Shown here in pieces: positions 36,401 through 48,135 of a DNA stretch of 64,000 nt. The position numbers and the translations under genes were made by a program. Position 1 is the first letter of the stretch. Every line of letters starts with the position of its first letter. The notes below the pieces were generated by a model. It did not search any database and was not told the origin of the DNA. It saw nothing but the letters and a program-made list of their open reading frames with translations. The DNA comes from Pelecanus crispus (taxonomy: Eukaryota; Chordata; Aves; Pelecaniformes; Pelecanidae), in assembly GCF_030463565.1 (NCBI RefSeq), contig NC_134656.1:6496501-6560500 (forward strand), read 5' to 3'.

Positions 36401-38285
36401 GGGCTTCTGAAAGCCAAGGTCTGCCAGACATGGCTGCAGCTATCGCATGGCTTTTTGCCTCGCCTTTGTTGTCTGGGTCCTTGTCTGCAGCTACAGCCTG
36501 GGCCAGCGGTGCCAGACGTCGCCACCTCCAACCCGCTTCCTTCCGGAGCACCGCAGAGCCAGGACCCCTGGGGAGAGATGCCCGTGCCCATCCCTTTGCC
36601 GCCTGGGCTAAAGCCCTGCACATGGGGCGTCAAAACACAAACCGTGGGCAGGGAGCACCACCTGAGAATGACTCAAGGGGGGTTTACCTGTCATTGGGTT
36701 TTTTTTTTCTTGGGTTTTTAAACTGTTCCACCGCCTTCCTGGTAACTCCTGGATGTCTCCGGTGTGGATGCCAGACTCTTGAATTTCTGTAAATGACTTG
36801 TGGACCTCTCTTGCCTGCTGAGAGCAGATCAGTTCGGCTGAGCCGTGGCCTCTGCCCAGAGCTGTGCACCGGGGCACAGCCAGGCGCTGCCGTCCTCCCC
36901 ACGGGGAGCACAGAGGAGTGCTGCAGTTTCTGCTGGGTTTTGTGTTGGCTCTCCTGCTTCTCACAGAGGGTGGCTGGGAATGGGGACGGAGGGTGGAGAG
37001 GAGATGCCCTCACCAAGCAGCCACTCATCTGATGTAGGAAGAGATGCAGTCCTTGAACTCTTTAAAATCAAAGGGCAGGGTGGAGGGTTTGCACAAAACA
37101 AAAGTCACAAGGCAAAATATGTAACTAGGTGAAAATGCGTGGTCTACTGATTTCTTAGAGATTTGAGTGAATTCTGTCCAAGTGGACACACAGACCTCCC
37201 CTGTTTCCCAGAAGCTGGGTCACGCTCTGCATTCACTGCAACGCTCCCCTGTGAAAATACCCATGTGCATCATTCTTTAGTTTATTGTTGTGGGTTTGGG
37301 CATTTTGTTATATTAGTCTAAATGGGTTTGTTTCCATAGCTGCATACTGCTGATAAAATCCCAGTGTAGGATCGCTCCATCTCCCTGTGCATGTGTACCA
37401 AAAATAAATCACACGCAGTTGTCAGAAGATGAGCTGCTGCCATGGTAGGTGCCAAGCTGCGAGGAAGTTTGGGCTGGACCTTGCTGAGACTGCGGACACG
37501 TGGCATCTCGCCCCGGTGCCACCACGCAGCATCCTGCTGCAGCTCCCCGCTCTGCAGGCAGTGCTGGTGCCTGGGTGGCCCCGGGGCCCTGGAGCACCTG
37601 GGGAAGGAGTTGCTGCAGGAGGGATGATGTTTTGGAAATGGGGTAGGAAGTGATGGAGGCAGGGGGAGAAGAAACTCCCTGTCCCTCACCTTTTTTTCAG
37701 GTAGAAAGGTATGGATGTGGTAGGGTGTGTTGGTGAAGGGTTGACTTCAGGTGGCTACCAGGATAATAAAACTACTCTTGCTCTGAATTCAGCATATTTA
37801 ACATCAGCTGTTAGCATTTCACCTCTCATCAGAAGGGAGTGGGCTTTTAATGGCTATATAAACTGTCTCAGCTGCTGGGGTTGTTTTTTGCTTGGCTTCA
37901 GGCTATAACTCCAAAGGTCCAGCCTGGGGGTGGCAGGAGGATGGAGGGTCCCCTGCAGCTGGCTGAAGTGGCTGCTGGCTGCACCCAGGGTTGCAGGTTC
38001 CATGTGGAGTACTGCTGGTGCCCGGGCTGGTACTGCACCAGTGCCACCACCTCTGTGCATGTGGGTCCCTCTGGTTTCACCGTCTGTACAGCTGGGTTGG
38101 AGCATGTCTTCTGGCAGAAAACCTGGTTTCTAAGAGGTAGTTGTCTTTCCTTTGGGAAGAGTGAAATGAATGATTTTTGTGTTGCCAAAAGTTCTGATCT
38201 GCAGGTTGGGGCATTTTGGTGCAGGACCAGCCCCGCTGTCTGCCAGGAGCGCTCGGGGCAGGTGCTGCTCCCGCTGCCTGCGGTG

Positions 38286-38331
38286 GCACGGCCAAGGGCA
38301 TGGTCGGGGCACGGCCAAGGGCATGGTCGGG
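38286..38331. repeat. 23-bp direct repeat, two copies
   Basis: GCACGGCCAAGGGCATGGTC occurs at 38286 and 38309 in tandem. The copies are identical over the unit. It is a small GC-rich duplication. Confidence 0.85.
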
Positions 38332-38566
38332 GCGTGGGAGCACCCTGCGGAAAACCTTGTCCTGAGGGCGCGTGGGGGGCGGCTGGCCGGGAGCGCTTCC
38401 CCTCGCTGCTCTGCCGGGGCGTCCTTAAACCGCTGGCTACTCACTCTCCTTTAATGCATCTTTTTAAGTACTGTGTAATAGTGTTTTCTTTCTGGCAGAG
38501 ATGAAGGAGGGCTTTTAATAGGTCTTTTGTTTTCTCTTCGTGCAGTTCCCTGGCAGTAACCTGGCA

Positions 38567-38700
38567 TTAGCTCTAGCATTTATTTAGGGTATTTGTATTT
38601 TTATATGTGCGGACCTACAACACCAGGAAGCCAAGGGGATTGTCCAGGGTCACACAAGAAATACGTGGTAGAGCTGGGTCTCGCTTCAGCTTTTCTGAAG
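38567..38700 (+). repeat. MIR SINE relic
   Basis: The left part has AGCATTTATTTAGGG and ATATGTGCGGACC, like the MIR AACATTTATTGAGCG and CTATGTGCCAGGC. The right part has GTCCAGGGTCACACAAGAAA, then GTGGTAGAGCTGGGTCTCGC, like AAGGTCACACAGCTAGTAAG and GTGGCAGAGCCGGGATTCG. Order and spacing agree with a diverged, nearly full-length MIR-type element, making it the clearest repeat relic in the window. Confidence 0.7.
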
Positions 38701-39178
38701 GTTGAGCTGATCTCTAGGCTTGGCGGAGAGGGAATGTCTTGGTTTGTCTCCTTTTAACTGAGATAGACAGGGAAAGCAGAAAATAAAGGCTTCATGGAAG
38801 GAAGCATGGGGTTTTTTTGCTCCCCCCTGTTGGTGATCTGCGCAGAGCAGGAATGCGGGATGGTTGCGATTGGGAGTGTGAAGGTGGGGTGTGCGAAACA
38901 CCTGGAGGCAAAGGGAAGCCCAGGGCCAGAGGGGCTGGAAATGCAGTGAGCTCCTTCACCTGCGCGGGGCGGCGTCTGAAGGTCACTGCCGAGCCCTGTG
39001 CCGGTGAGGAGGGGTGGGCTCCGTCACCCGGCGTGTTTTGGGGGCGATGCCTGTCGATGGCTGCAGCTGGGGTTTGCATCGCTGCTCCCGTCCCGCAGCG
39101 CGTGCGTGCCTGCCTTGTCTGAGGCAGCCCTGCGTGCCGGCAGCACAATGCTCGCCTTCACTTGCCGTCAGACTGGAG

Positions 39179-39186
39179 GTCTAGAC
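39179..39186. promoter_or_regulatory. palindromic Smad-binding element (GTCTAGAC)
   Basis: This is a perfect 8-bp Smad3/Smad4 palindrome inside intron 1 of a TGF-beta target gene. It lies in a GC-moderate stretch with no other element that I can assign. Function is inferred from motif and gene context. Confidence 0.45.
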
Positions 39187-39825
39187 GCTCTCCCTGCCTT
39201 TTGTTAGCGGGGTCACAGGTTAGGGAGCGTTCCCAGTTCCTTTTCCCTCTGCTGCTCAGGAATCCTTCCCGGAATCGGGTGCTCCATTCAGGACTGCAGC
39301 AGGGACCCCTCCGGAGGGAGTCACCCCGCTACCCAAACACACTTAGATTTAAAATTATTGCGGCAGCTCCCAAAAAGAAATGTGCTTTTGAAATGCAGTC
39401 GGGATCACCCCCACTCCAGTTCTTGCAGGCACAGATGCTCAGCTGACACCAGCTAAATAGAAACCTTTTAGCCCTTGCCAGTAAGTCTAGAGCAAACTGC
39501 CAAAAAGCATCGAGGACCAAGATACAAAACGAAGTCAGGCCCGAGCAAAGTACTTACAAATGGAGGAAGGAACTGATGTGCTCTGTCTCTTGATTTTTAG
39601 TACATGAGATGCTTCGGTCTCGGGGTTTTGTTAAAATACAATGGTGGAATTTTAAAGGTTTTCAGCAGATGCAAAGCAAATAAGTCCCCTAGCAACAAAG
39701 GAAAGGTTTTTTTCCCTTAATGCAGACTTTTTTTGACATGCAGCATTTGTGAAATTTCCCCCTCCCCTTTAAATCGAAGATCGGTTTTGCTGAAGGAGGC
39801 ATTTTAATGGCTTTTAGGCATATGC

Positions 39826-39870
39826 AGAGATGGGACTTGAACCCCCGGTGTACACCTGCTCGTTCCCCCG
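39826..39870 (+). repeat. possible SINE tail fragment
   Basis: GAGATGGGACTTGAACCCC resembles the MIR 3' part (GAGCCGGGATTCGAACCC) and is followed by GTACACCTGCTC. The reverse strand looks superficially like a tRNA T-arm, but no tRNA can be folded around it. Confidence 0.35.
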
Positions 39871-42310
39871 CCCCAGCCCGCCCTGGCTGGCTGAGTGCTC
39901 CTGCAGCTTCAGCCTTCGCCTGGCCTGGGGGTGCCTTCCCTTCGTGCTGCAGCCCCTTGCCTGGGGGTGGGAGGTAAGGGGCAGGGAGCCATTTGATAAA
40001 TAAGTTGGTAGCAAGTTTCTTGCATGGTTTCTTCCCCCCCTTCCTGGCAAGAAGACATAACAAAAAATTGGCAGGGTCACACTTTTTATTATTGAATTAA
40101 AATCTATTAAATAATAACAGTGAGCCAAAACCTGAAATTGCTACTAGGCAGTGTTCTTGGTGAAGTGAAATGCTTCTGGATCTGGCTCACTTCCGCATTT
40201 TGTGTGTATGTGCATGTGTATTATGTGTGAAGAATGAGTGCATGAAGCTCAAATAGAGGTTTTAAATAGAAATAACACTGGCAGCTCTTTCTCCGTGAAT
40301 CCAAGGCTATTAAGTGTCTGGCTCTCGCCAACATGAATTGCAGAGGAAGTTCATGTAAACTCCATGGCTGATTTGACAGCTGCACAGCTGTGGCGGGTTC
40401 GAAGCCTGGACGCTGTTGAGCAGAAGCGATGACATTTTTCTGCGTCTGGCGATTTACCTCTGCAGAGGGCGAGGCGGGACGGAGGGAGCCTGTTTCCCAC
40501 CCCGGTTCTGGCACCCGCAGCGCTGGTGCCGGGATGGGCGCAAGCTCCTGGGCAGCGGTGGCATTGCCCCCTGCCCCGCCGGGGTTTGGCGCTTCCCCGC
40601 CGTGGCGAGGGGTCACTGAAAGCTGTGACAATACGGGCGCGCAGGCTGGCTGCAGCCGAGCGTTCACTGGGGACCTTGTTTTATCCTTAGGGCAAAACCC
40701 ACAAGTTACAGCCGGGTCAAGGCTTGAACTTCTTCCCCAAGGCTTCATCGGTGGTCTCGGATACTCCGCTCTCAGGTGAATGTCACCGACTTGTGCTGCC
40801 TGGGAGCCACGGGGGGCACCTGGGCCACCCCGCCGGCGGGGCCGCGTCAGCCGGGCAGGGCGTCAGCCACCCGCTCCTGCCCCTGGATGCAAACCTGCGC
40901 TTTTTGCCCCTGCAGAAATCCTAGTGCAGCGTGGGGAGCAGAGCGACCTGTAAGCACCGTGGCAGCCGGAGCAATTTGAGGTTAATTCCTCTGCGAACCT
41001 GCAGTGCACCGAATGATGCTGCTTGTATGGGGCATGGGGGGGAAATAATGTTAAATTAAACTCTCTATAAGGGGAGAAAAGCATCCGGCCCCATTCCTTA
41101 CTGCTCATTTTAGTAATTTCTTCCAGATAACCTATACATCTGTGTCACTGCAATTAAAGCAGAAATTCTGTCTAATGAACAGTTGTAGCCCTTGGGCTAT
41201 TGCGGAATGAACGGTGAAGTTGGAAACAGTCTTATTAAAATAATAATTAAGAAACAAGGGTGGGGAGACAGAGGGAGGTGCGAAGAGGTGGTGGTGGGAT
41301 GCTACAGGGCGAGGAGCAGAGAGGAACTTCAGTCAGCACGGTTTGAGCTTCCAGGGCGACTCCTCGCCATGGCCCCCCTGGGAGCGATGGAGTGGTGGGG
41401 CTGGACCGGGGCTGGGCACGCCCCGGGCCCCCTCCCTCGCCGGGGCGTCCGGTCGTGCCATGTCCCGACAGAGCAGTGTGAAAGCCAGCCTTGCGCGCGG
41501 TGAAGGGGGCTGCCTGTGGGGTCGTCCAAGGCCTGCGGGGCGCTTGCTCCATCGTGGGCGGCGTTAGCCATCCTGCTAAGCCAGATCAGCTGTTTTGCTT
41601 GCGTATTTTTTTGGACTTTTTGGTTTTCCAACAGGTGATAAAGCTCAGGAAGGGAGGAGAATGTTTCTTGTGTTAGACTGGGTTTTACTGGGTTTTGCTT
41701 GTTCCAGAAAACTGTCCTTTCTCAGCAAAAAAACATGCTATGCACACGCATAGTTTGCTTTAACTTTTCTTTCTCTCTTGTTCTCCTGAGGACAGTGACT
41801 GCCCAGGCTGAACTGTGTCAGTGGTGGAGACTGGCCAGTTTCTATCATGTGAGATTTTTTTATTTACTTAAAAGCAAAAAAATAAACTAAAATTCCTTTT
41901 CAATGTTAACCCTTGAAGTTGTAATAGTGTCTCTCTGCAAGTCATCATTTTGTATCAATGAATCAATTAATACTTGGAGCTGGCTTTTTCAAACTTAATA
42001 CACTCCTATTTAGAAACGCATGTGCTGCAGAAAGCTAGTGACATCTCAGATTAACAAAATAAAAAAGAAAAAAAGCAAATGCCATTTAAAAAAAAAAAAA
42101 GGCCAAACAAATCCCACTGGAGTGATACATTGGAATGATTTTAGTGGGATTTATATCTATGAGCTGTGGGGTTTTTGTGGTTTTTTTCTTTTGAAATGGT
42201 TGTGAACCAGAGTGATTACTTATCATTTTCATTTTAACTCTATCTGACAAATCGTTTTAGATGGAGAAAGCAATACTGCATCTTTAAATGGCTACTCTGT
42301 CAGCGCATCT

Positions 42311-42360
42311 TGCAGGGCTTTAAATGCCCTTTGTTATCGCAGTCTAGACAGGACGCAGGC
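42311..42360. promoter_or_regulatory. Smad-site module A
   Basis: The module holds a perfect GTCTAGAC at 42342-42349. It is preceded by TGCAG, CTTTAAATGCCCTTT and TAT, and followed by GCAG. Nearly the same order and spacing recurs in module B, 246 bp downstream. The module also contains a SOX-like CCTTTGTT. It is a candidate TGF-beta response element of PMEPA1. Confidence 0.5.
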
Positions 42361-42557
42361 GGAATATTTGATATGTTATAAGGCAAAGATTTGACAAGGT
42401 TGAATTAATTTACTGGCTTATTTAAAACTGAATTTCAAAACATTTTTCCTTACAAACTTGTCTTTCTCTCTCAATCCTATATATTTTTTTTTTCAAAGTT
42501 AGTACAGTATGTTTCAACTGTTTAGACTGGGAGAGGAGACATTAGCTTACTGCAGCC

Positions 42558-42605
42558 TGCAGTACTTTAATTGCCCTTTTTATGACTGTCTAGACATCAT
42601 GCAGA
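42558..42605. promoter_or_regulatory. Smad-site module B
   Basis: The second copy carries GTCTAGAC at 42588-42595. It is preceded by TGCAG, ACTTTAATTGCCCTTTT and TAT, and followed by CATGCAG. It aligns to module A over about 48 bp with one gap. A TCF-type TTCAAAG lies between the two modules at 42492-42498. Surrounding sequence (41880-42700) is AT-rich and looks like non-coding regulatory DNA, though conservation is not shown here. Confidence 0.5.
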
Positions 42606-43179
42606 TGCATGTTTGTGGTGAGAAGACATTTCCCCCTCTGGTTATATGATAGTCTGAAACCTTTACATTGCCTATCTCCTTACCCCCTCTGTCTTGGAAT
42701 GTGCCTTACTCCCTCCATCTCTGAAAATCACTTTTTTCCCCCGTTTTTTTTTTTTTGAAGGGCACTTCAGTCCCCATTTTTCTGTTCTTTTCCGCATGCT
42801 TATTTGCAAACGCTGGTGCTTTCTGGGGGAATAAAGGTATGTGGAGCAAATGGCTCTTGGAGCCCCGCCGGCAGGTCACGCCGCAGAAGCCACAGCGCAG
42901 GGATGGCTTCGTGCGCCGTTCGTTTCCGCGCGGCGTCCTGCGGGTACCTGCATCTCCGCCAGTACAGCGATGCGTGTGTGGGGCTGTGTTTGTTTGGGTT
43001 CCCCTTGCCATAAGACCGCAGCCTTGCGGGCCAGGTTTAAGAATGAAAATATCAGCAAGGTTTGAATGGGTTCAGAGTTTTAGTTATGCAAATCGGATGC
43101 ATTAATTAACCCCGTTGCTATGGCTACCGCTTTATTGTTAAATGCAGTGAAAAGGGGACAAGCTGTGTCCATGGATAAT

Positions 43180-43620
43180 CCTCCCCTCCGTGCTCTTCCC
43201 CCCTTCCCCATCCTCCCGACGTCGCCCGGCGCGAGGGCAGCTGCCGCTCTCCTCCCGGGGCGGGCGCCCACCCGAGCGTCCGCGTCCCCGCGGGCAGGTG
43301 GCCGGTGGCCTGCGGCGGCGGCTTGAAAAGCCGGGCTAGAAGTCGCCCCTGCGGAAGGGATGGGCGAGCCGGGGGGCTCCTCGCCCCCGCGGCCTCTTCC
43401 CTCCAGCCGCCCCCAGAAGCTTTTGTGGGGGCTGACCTCGCGGGCCGGCTCTCCGCCGCCGCCCCGTGTCACCAGTCTGGGGGCTGCGTGGGGACGGGAC
43501 GGGGCGCTGGGGGCAATGGGGCAGGCAGGAGGGACGCAGGTGTGCCAGGGGATGGGGCGGCTCGTCCCGCCACGGCCGGGCGAGGGGAGGCCATGGGAAC
43601 CCAGCCCGGCTCTTGGCTCC
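43180..43620. promoter_or_regulatory. intronic CpG island
   Basis: A CpG-dense block (many CGCC, GCGG and GACGTC strings) stands out from flanking intron sequence. No TATA box or recognisable exon is present. It could be a promoter of a non-coding RNA, an enhancer or a methylation-regulated element. Confidence 0.5.
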
Positions 43621-44224
43621 GAAAACCGTCTCTACTGAGCAAGTGCTGCTGGGTGCTGCACGGGAGAACAGCTTCTCTTTTTGTGCCTGCTTAAAAACTC
43701 AGAATGCACAATGCCACAGCAAAATAGGGACCTTCCAGCGTATCTGCTGTAGGAAGTAAAATCTTGCTCAGGCTGCTGATACAGCTGAGGTGGAAGTAAA
43801 TTTATTACCTTTAATTTTATCAGATTCAGTGCATTTTAACTCGCCTCCCCCATTCACTCTGGTGCGTGTGTATATATGTAAATATAATTTTTTTTTTTTT
43901 TCCACGTCTCTGAAATGCACATGCATTCCCTCCCATCTGGTGGTGTTCAAACCAGTTCAAGAACTTCAAGAACTGAACTTGAATATTGCAGTGACCGAGC
44001 ACAGTGTGCGTGTCTGGGTATTTGCATGCGTTTTGCATATTTTTTTTTTCTGCAATGCATAATTATGTCTGTAACTTAAGATTGTCCTTGTTCCGTGGGA
44101 GTGACTTACCTTGTGAAAGGTCATTCCTTTTGTAAGCAAAAGCTGCAGAACGATACAGACGATAACGGCGCTTAAGAAGAGGCAGAGAAGGGAGAGGTGT
44201 CCTGCTGAATGGCCCTGGGCAGGG

Positions 44225-44312
44225 CTGAGGAAATCCGGTTGCAGTTACAGCCCTGTCATGACCCGTGTGGCTTTGGCCAACTTGCTCAATCTGTGTTTCG
44301 ACACCCGTCTGC
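44225..44312 (-). repeat. MIR SINE relic (minus orientation)
   Basis: The string CCGTGTGGCTTTGGCCAACT, then TGCTCAATCTGTGTTTC, corresponds to the complement of the MIR core (CTGTGTGACCTTGGGCAAGT, TACTTAACCTCTCTGTGCCTC). The neighbouring AAATCCGG and CTGTCATGA fit the flanking consensus. Old and diverged. Confidence 0.6.
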
Positions 44313-47300
44313 GAGCTGCTCGTCGGGGCAGCCCGTGTGGCACCGCTGCCCAGGGGTGCGTGTCCCGGAGCCCCCAGTGCCGCGGGCTCGGGACGGGGGC
44401 ACGGCGGGGTCCCCGGCACTGCTCCCGAATGCTGGGTTGATCAGCGAGACCGCATGGGGGGAGCCACGCTGATTCATGCAGGAAAAATGCCAGAGGAGCA
44501 GAGGTTTCCCGGCCACAGCTTGTGGTGTTTTGTGGCTTCTCTGTGCCTCTGCCGCATCCCCGCGCTGGGCGCTGGGCGCTGGGCGCGCGCTGATGGGTGT
44601 TGTGCTCGTGGCAGGGAGGCACGGGGCTGCTGCTTGTCCCTGTGCCCCTGTGCAAGCGCTGGTCCCGCAGGACTTGCCTGGCACTGCGGCACCTGAGCCG
44701 CAGCCGGCTCTGGCCGGGGCCATGGCCGAGCCTGTTGGGAATCGGCTGATGAATGGTTTTCCCAGGAGTAAGTGGAAATGGAAACTTTCTAGAGGACAGC
44801 CAAGGGTGGAGGGAAGTGGAAAGGGAGGACGCCGGGGGGGAGGCTCAGTAAAACCCAGTATATACAGCATTCAGCCGGGAGAGGCTGTGGTCCATGCTGT
44901 TGACAGCCGTAAACCTCTTATCTGCGCACCCACACGCTGTCACCGCTGGCTGTCACCGCTGGCTGTTTCGCAGTGGGATGTCTCAGACAGAGCAGGATAG
45001 CCTGTGCCGTCTCGCCGCGTAGCAGGCAAGGAGAATGTTTTGCTGTTGCCTTCCTTTCGGTGCGCACAACAGATGCAGCGTACCGGATCCTCGTGACCTG
45101 CAGAATTTAAGTTGCCTTGTTTTGATGGGCCTGGTGACTAATGAAATGCACATTACTTAGCGTCTCCAGCGGCGGGAGGAGGGAGCAGGCTACGGCGCTG
45201 CTGGCAGCCGTCGGTGGCGTGCACCGGGTGATGCGGCGCAGGCGGCTGCGGCTGGCTGTGAAGCCGCAGGTGCCGTCGGTGCGAGGCAGCTCCATTGCAG
45301 CGGGAGACAGGGCTCAAATGAAGCTGGAATTGGAAACCCAATCCCTGTAATTGCTGTTAGCTTTCTGGAGAGGTGGCAGAGCCCTCCTCGGATGGAGCAC
45401 TTGCTCTCCTCGGAGCGTCCGCGACTGGCAATTTGTCTGTCGAAACAGATGTGGGCAGCAACAAACATCTATTTCTATAACTAGAAACAAATTTGGTAAT
45501 TGCCTCTTTCAACAGGACTTGCTCAAGCAGGAAATGAAATTCCTAAATGGCAGTTAGCAAAAGTATTTATAGCTAAGTTCATAAATGAGATGTGCTTTCC
45601 TTTGTCATGAGTTTCTGCTGGGTGGAAGGAAAAAAAAACCTCTGTGGTAGCAAGCCACATATTGATCAGGAGTGTTTCCAGGTTATACGAAAATACTTAC
45701 TTATTAATGTGCTTATTTTTACTAGCTGTAGAGGTACCCCTGACAAAGAAAACCCCTTTGGTCTTTCAGCGTTGGCTGGCAGGGTTCGATTCCGATACTG
45801 TGTACTGTGTTTTTTCACTCGTTCTTTGGTAGATATTTTTCTGGTTCACATTATTTATGATTGCAGACTGCAAACGCTTGTTCCCGAGTCCCTCTCTGGA
45901 TGCTGGCGTGCGAGGGGGCGAGGCGGCGCTGCCCTCGCCCCTGCCGCAGACGTCGTCTGGGCCTGATGCCATCGTGCCGCCTCTCGAGGAGCAGGAGGTG
46001 CTCTGGTTGTTCGCAGCTTGGTGGGGGCCGTGAACCTTTCCCAACACTTTCTAGTGAGCAAGCAAATTTACCTATCTTTTAAGTGCAAAATCAAAATGAC
46101 TTTATTCTTTTAATCCAGTTTAGCTGTCCTTACCCTTGGGAGTAACTTCAAAAGCGATGTACTCCTTGCAGTCATCTCAGTAGGCTGGGATCAGGCTTAC
46201 TGTGCATAAAATATGTTGTCTCAAAACCCTGGAAAAGGGGAGAGTGAGAGAAATAGGCACAAAAAGGGAGGGAAGGGATTGGTGTATGCAAGATTTTTAG
46301 AGAGCACAAGTGTCCTGAAGAACCTCGTTAGTTCTCATTGCTCTGAGGGAGCTGGTTAATGTCTTCTGGAGTTTCTCTAAACAAGTCTCCAGCTGATGGG
46401 TCCCTGCTCCGAGCCAGGAGGTGTCCCGGCTGAAAGAGCTGCTGACACCAGCTCTCAAGTTTGCAATTTCCATGTAAAAACTGAGTGCTGCCATGCCCGT
46501 CCGGCCTTTCTGGCCCTTGTGCGCAGCTCCCAGTCCCTGCAGCTGCCGCCATGGCCATGCTAGCTCGGGAAGGTCACCTTTTAAAAACAGGCACAGCAGT
46601 GTGATCAGGGCTGTTACTGTGTTTTAAGGACTAAAAAATTTTCTGAGACCCAACCAGTCTGATACTTCTGTGGCTATAAGCATGAAATGGGGCCATTTTC
46701 TTTAGAACAAACAAAAAAAGGGGGTGGGGGTGCAGGATGAAGCCATCATTTGCCAGTGACTCACAGGATGTGATGCTTGATTACCCGGGGTGACAAATGA
46801 AGAAAACTAACTGTATTAAACGCATAGTTGCGGCCCAAAGATTGGCACTATGAACATGGCTTCTTGGGGCCCCATCACCCATTTTCCAGCAATGTTTTTT
46901 CTCAGTCTGGCTCCTTTTCTGTGTTACACTTGCTCTCTGCCCTCCTGCCCGGTTCTCAGCCGGCCGTCGCTAGCTCGCACGGTATTATTTCTGCTTGCTG
47001 CATCAGAACCGGCCACGTTGAATCTGGAAATGCAATTTAGCTGTTAACTGTACTGATGATGCACGAAGCAGGACCAAATCCAACGGGCTCTTCCCAGCTG
47101 TCCTGCCTGTTGTCACAGGCCTGATCCTGCTCTCTTTGATGCCTCGCTGTTGCTGCTGCAGCTCCAGCTTCAAGATACTGCTGCCGAGTGCCAGCAGGGG
47201 CAATATCGGTGTCAAGAGCACATTCTCTATCTATCTCCAGTACTTCCCGTGCTGCCTTGTAAACAAATACAATCGTTGACAATCTGATGGGCCCTTTGTA

Positions 47301-47989
47301 TGTGGTTTTATGGAGGTATTATGTAGAAGATAAATGTAGCAGATAAATGCTAATACACAAATATTGCAGTAATGACTTTGCCTGGTCTGATTGTTTCTAA
47401 GATGACCTAACAGCCGAGTGGCGGAGGGTGAGTAATCTGCCATCTGAAGTTCTTTGTTCTTTCATCTCTTCTTCCCTGTCCGCAGTCTCTGGGAGGCAGA
47501 ACATTGGTCCCTTTAACAGTGGAGCTTGGCATCTGGTGGGTGAAATGGCCTCTGTAAACCAGGAGCAGTGTTCAGTGCTGCACCCTCTCTGGCAGCCTTT
47601 GGATTCCAGCTGTTGCCTGGAGCTGTTTTGGTTCTTGCCTAAATTAGAGCAGTTCAAATGTAATGTTTAGCATAATGGGCACGTCCCCTTTCCAGGCAGG
47701 GCTGGGAAGGATGGGTCAGGGCAGAGCTGCTTGCACCGGCCTATGTTGCTGCCTTGCCAGGGTATTTTCTTCCATGCCGTATGTATGAACGGGGAGGGCA
47801 AGGGGCTGCAGTCAGACACAGTCCTAGCACTGGCCCTGCTGCCTGTCCTGTGGGATGCTGCAGAGTCCAAGCCCCCACGGCTGCTCGCTGAGGAGTTGCG
47901 AGTTTATTCCCTGCTAAAATCATAGCTCTGAAGGGTGACTAGATTCAGATGGCTCTTCTCAAATTCACATTCTTTAGCCTTGAGTAGAA

Positions 47990-48135
47990 AAAATGAGGTC
48001 CACTCTTTGGCTGCGTTGCTTAACCCACATCCTTTTAGAGAGACTTTGATGAGCATCTGGCATAACAACCACGGTTTGGCTGGACTCGATTCTGCTGTGT
48101 TTAATCCTCTGGTCCTTCCAGGGAGCCACATCCTG
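47990..48135 (+). repeat. possible old CR1/L3-like LINE 3' fragment
   Basis: GAGAGACTTTGATGAGCATC, then TGGCATAAC, GGTTTGGCTGGACTCGAT and CTCTGGTCCTTCCAG follow the order of CR1/L3 3' ends (GATGRCCATCTG, GGTTGGACTAGATGA, GAGGTCCCTTCCA). Similarity is patchy and no terminal octamer repeat is visible. Confidence 0.35.

Noticed and set aside
39826..39905. Minus-strand tRNA gene suggested by a T-arm-like GGTTCAAGTCCC
   Set aside because: No matching acceptor, D-arm or anticodon stem could be formed at the right distance. A SINE tail is a better explanation.
40365..40415. MIR-like GGCGGGTTCGAAGCCTGG
   Set aside because: The match is too short, and upstream core motifs are absent.
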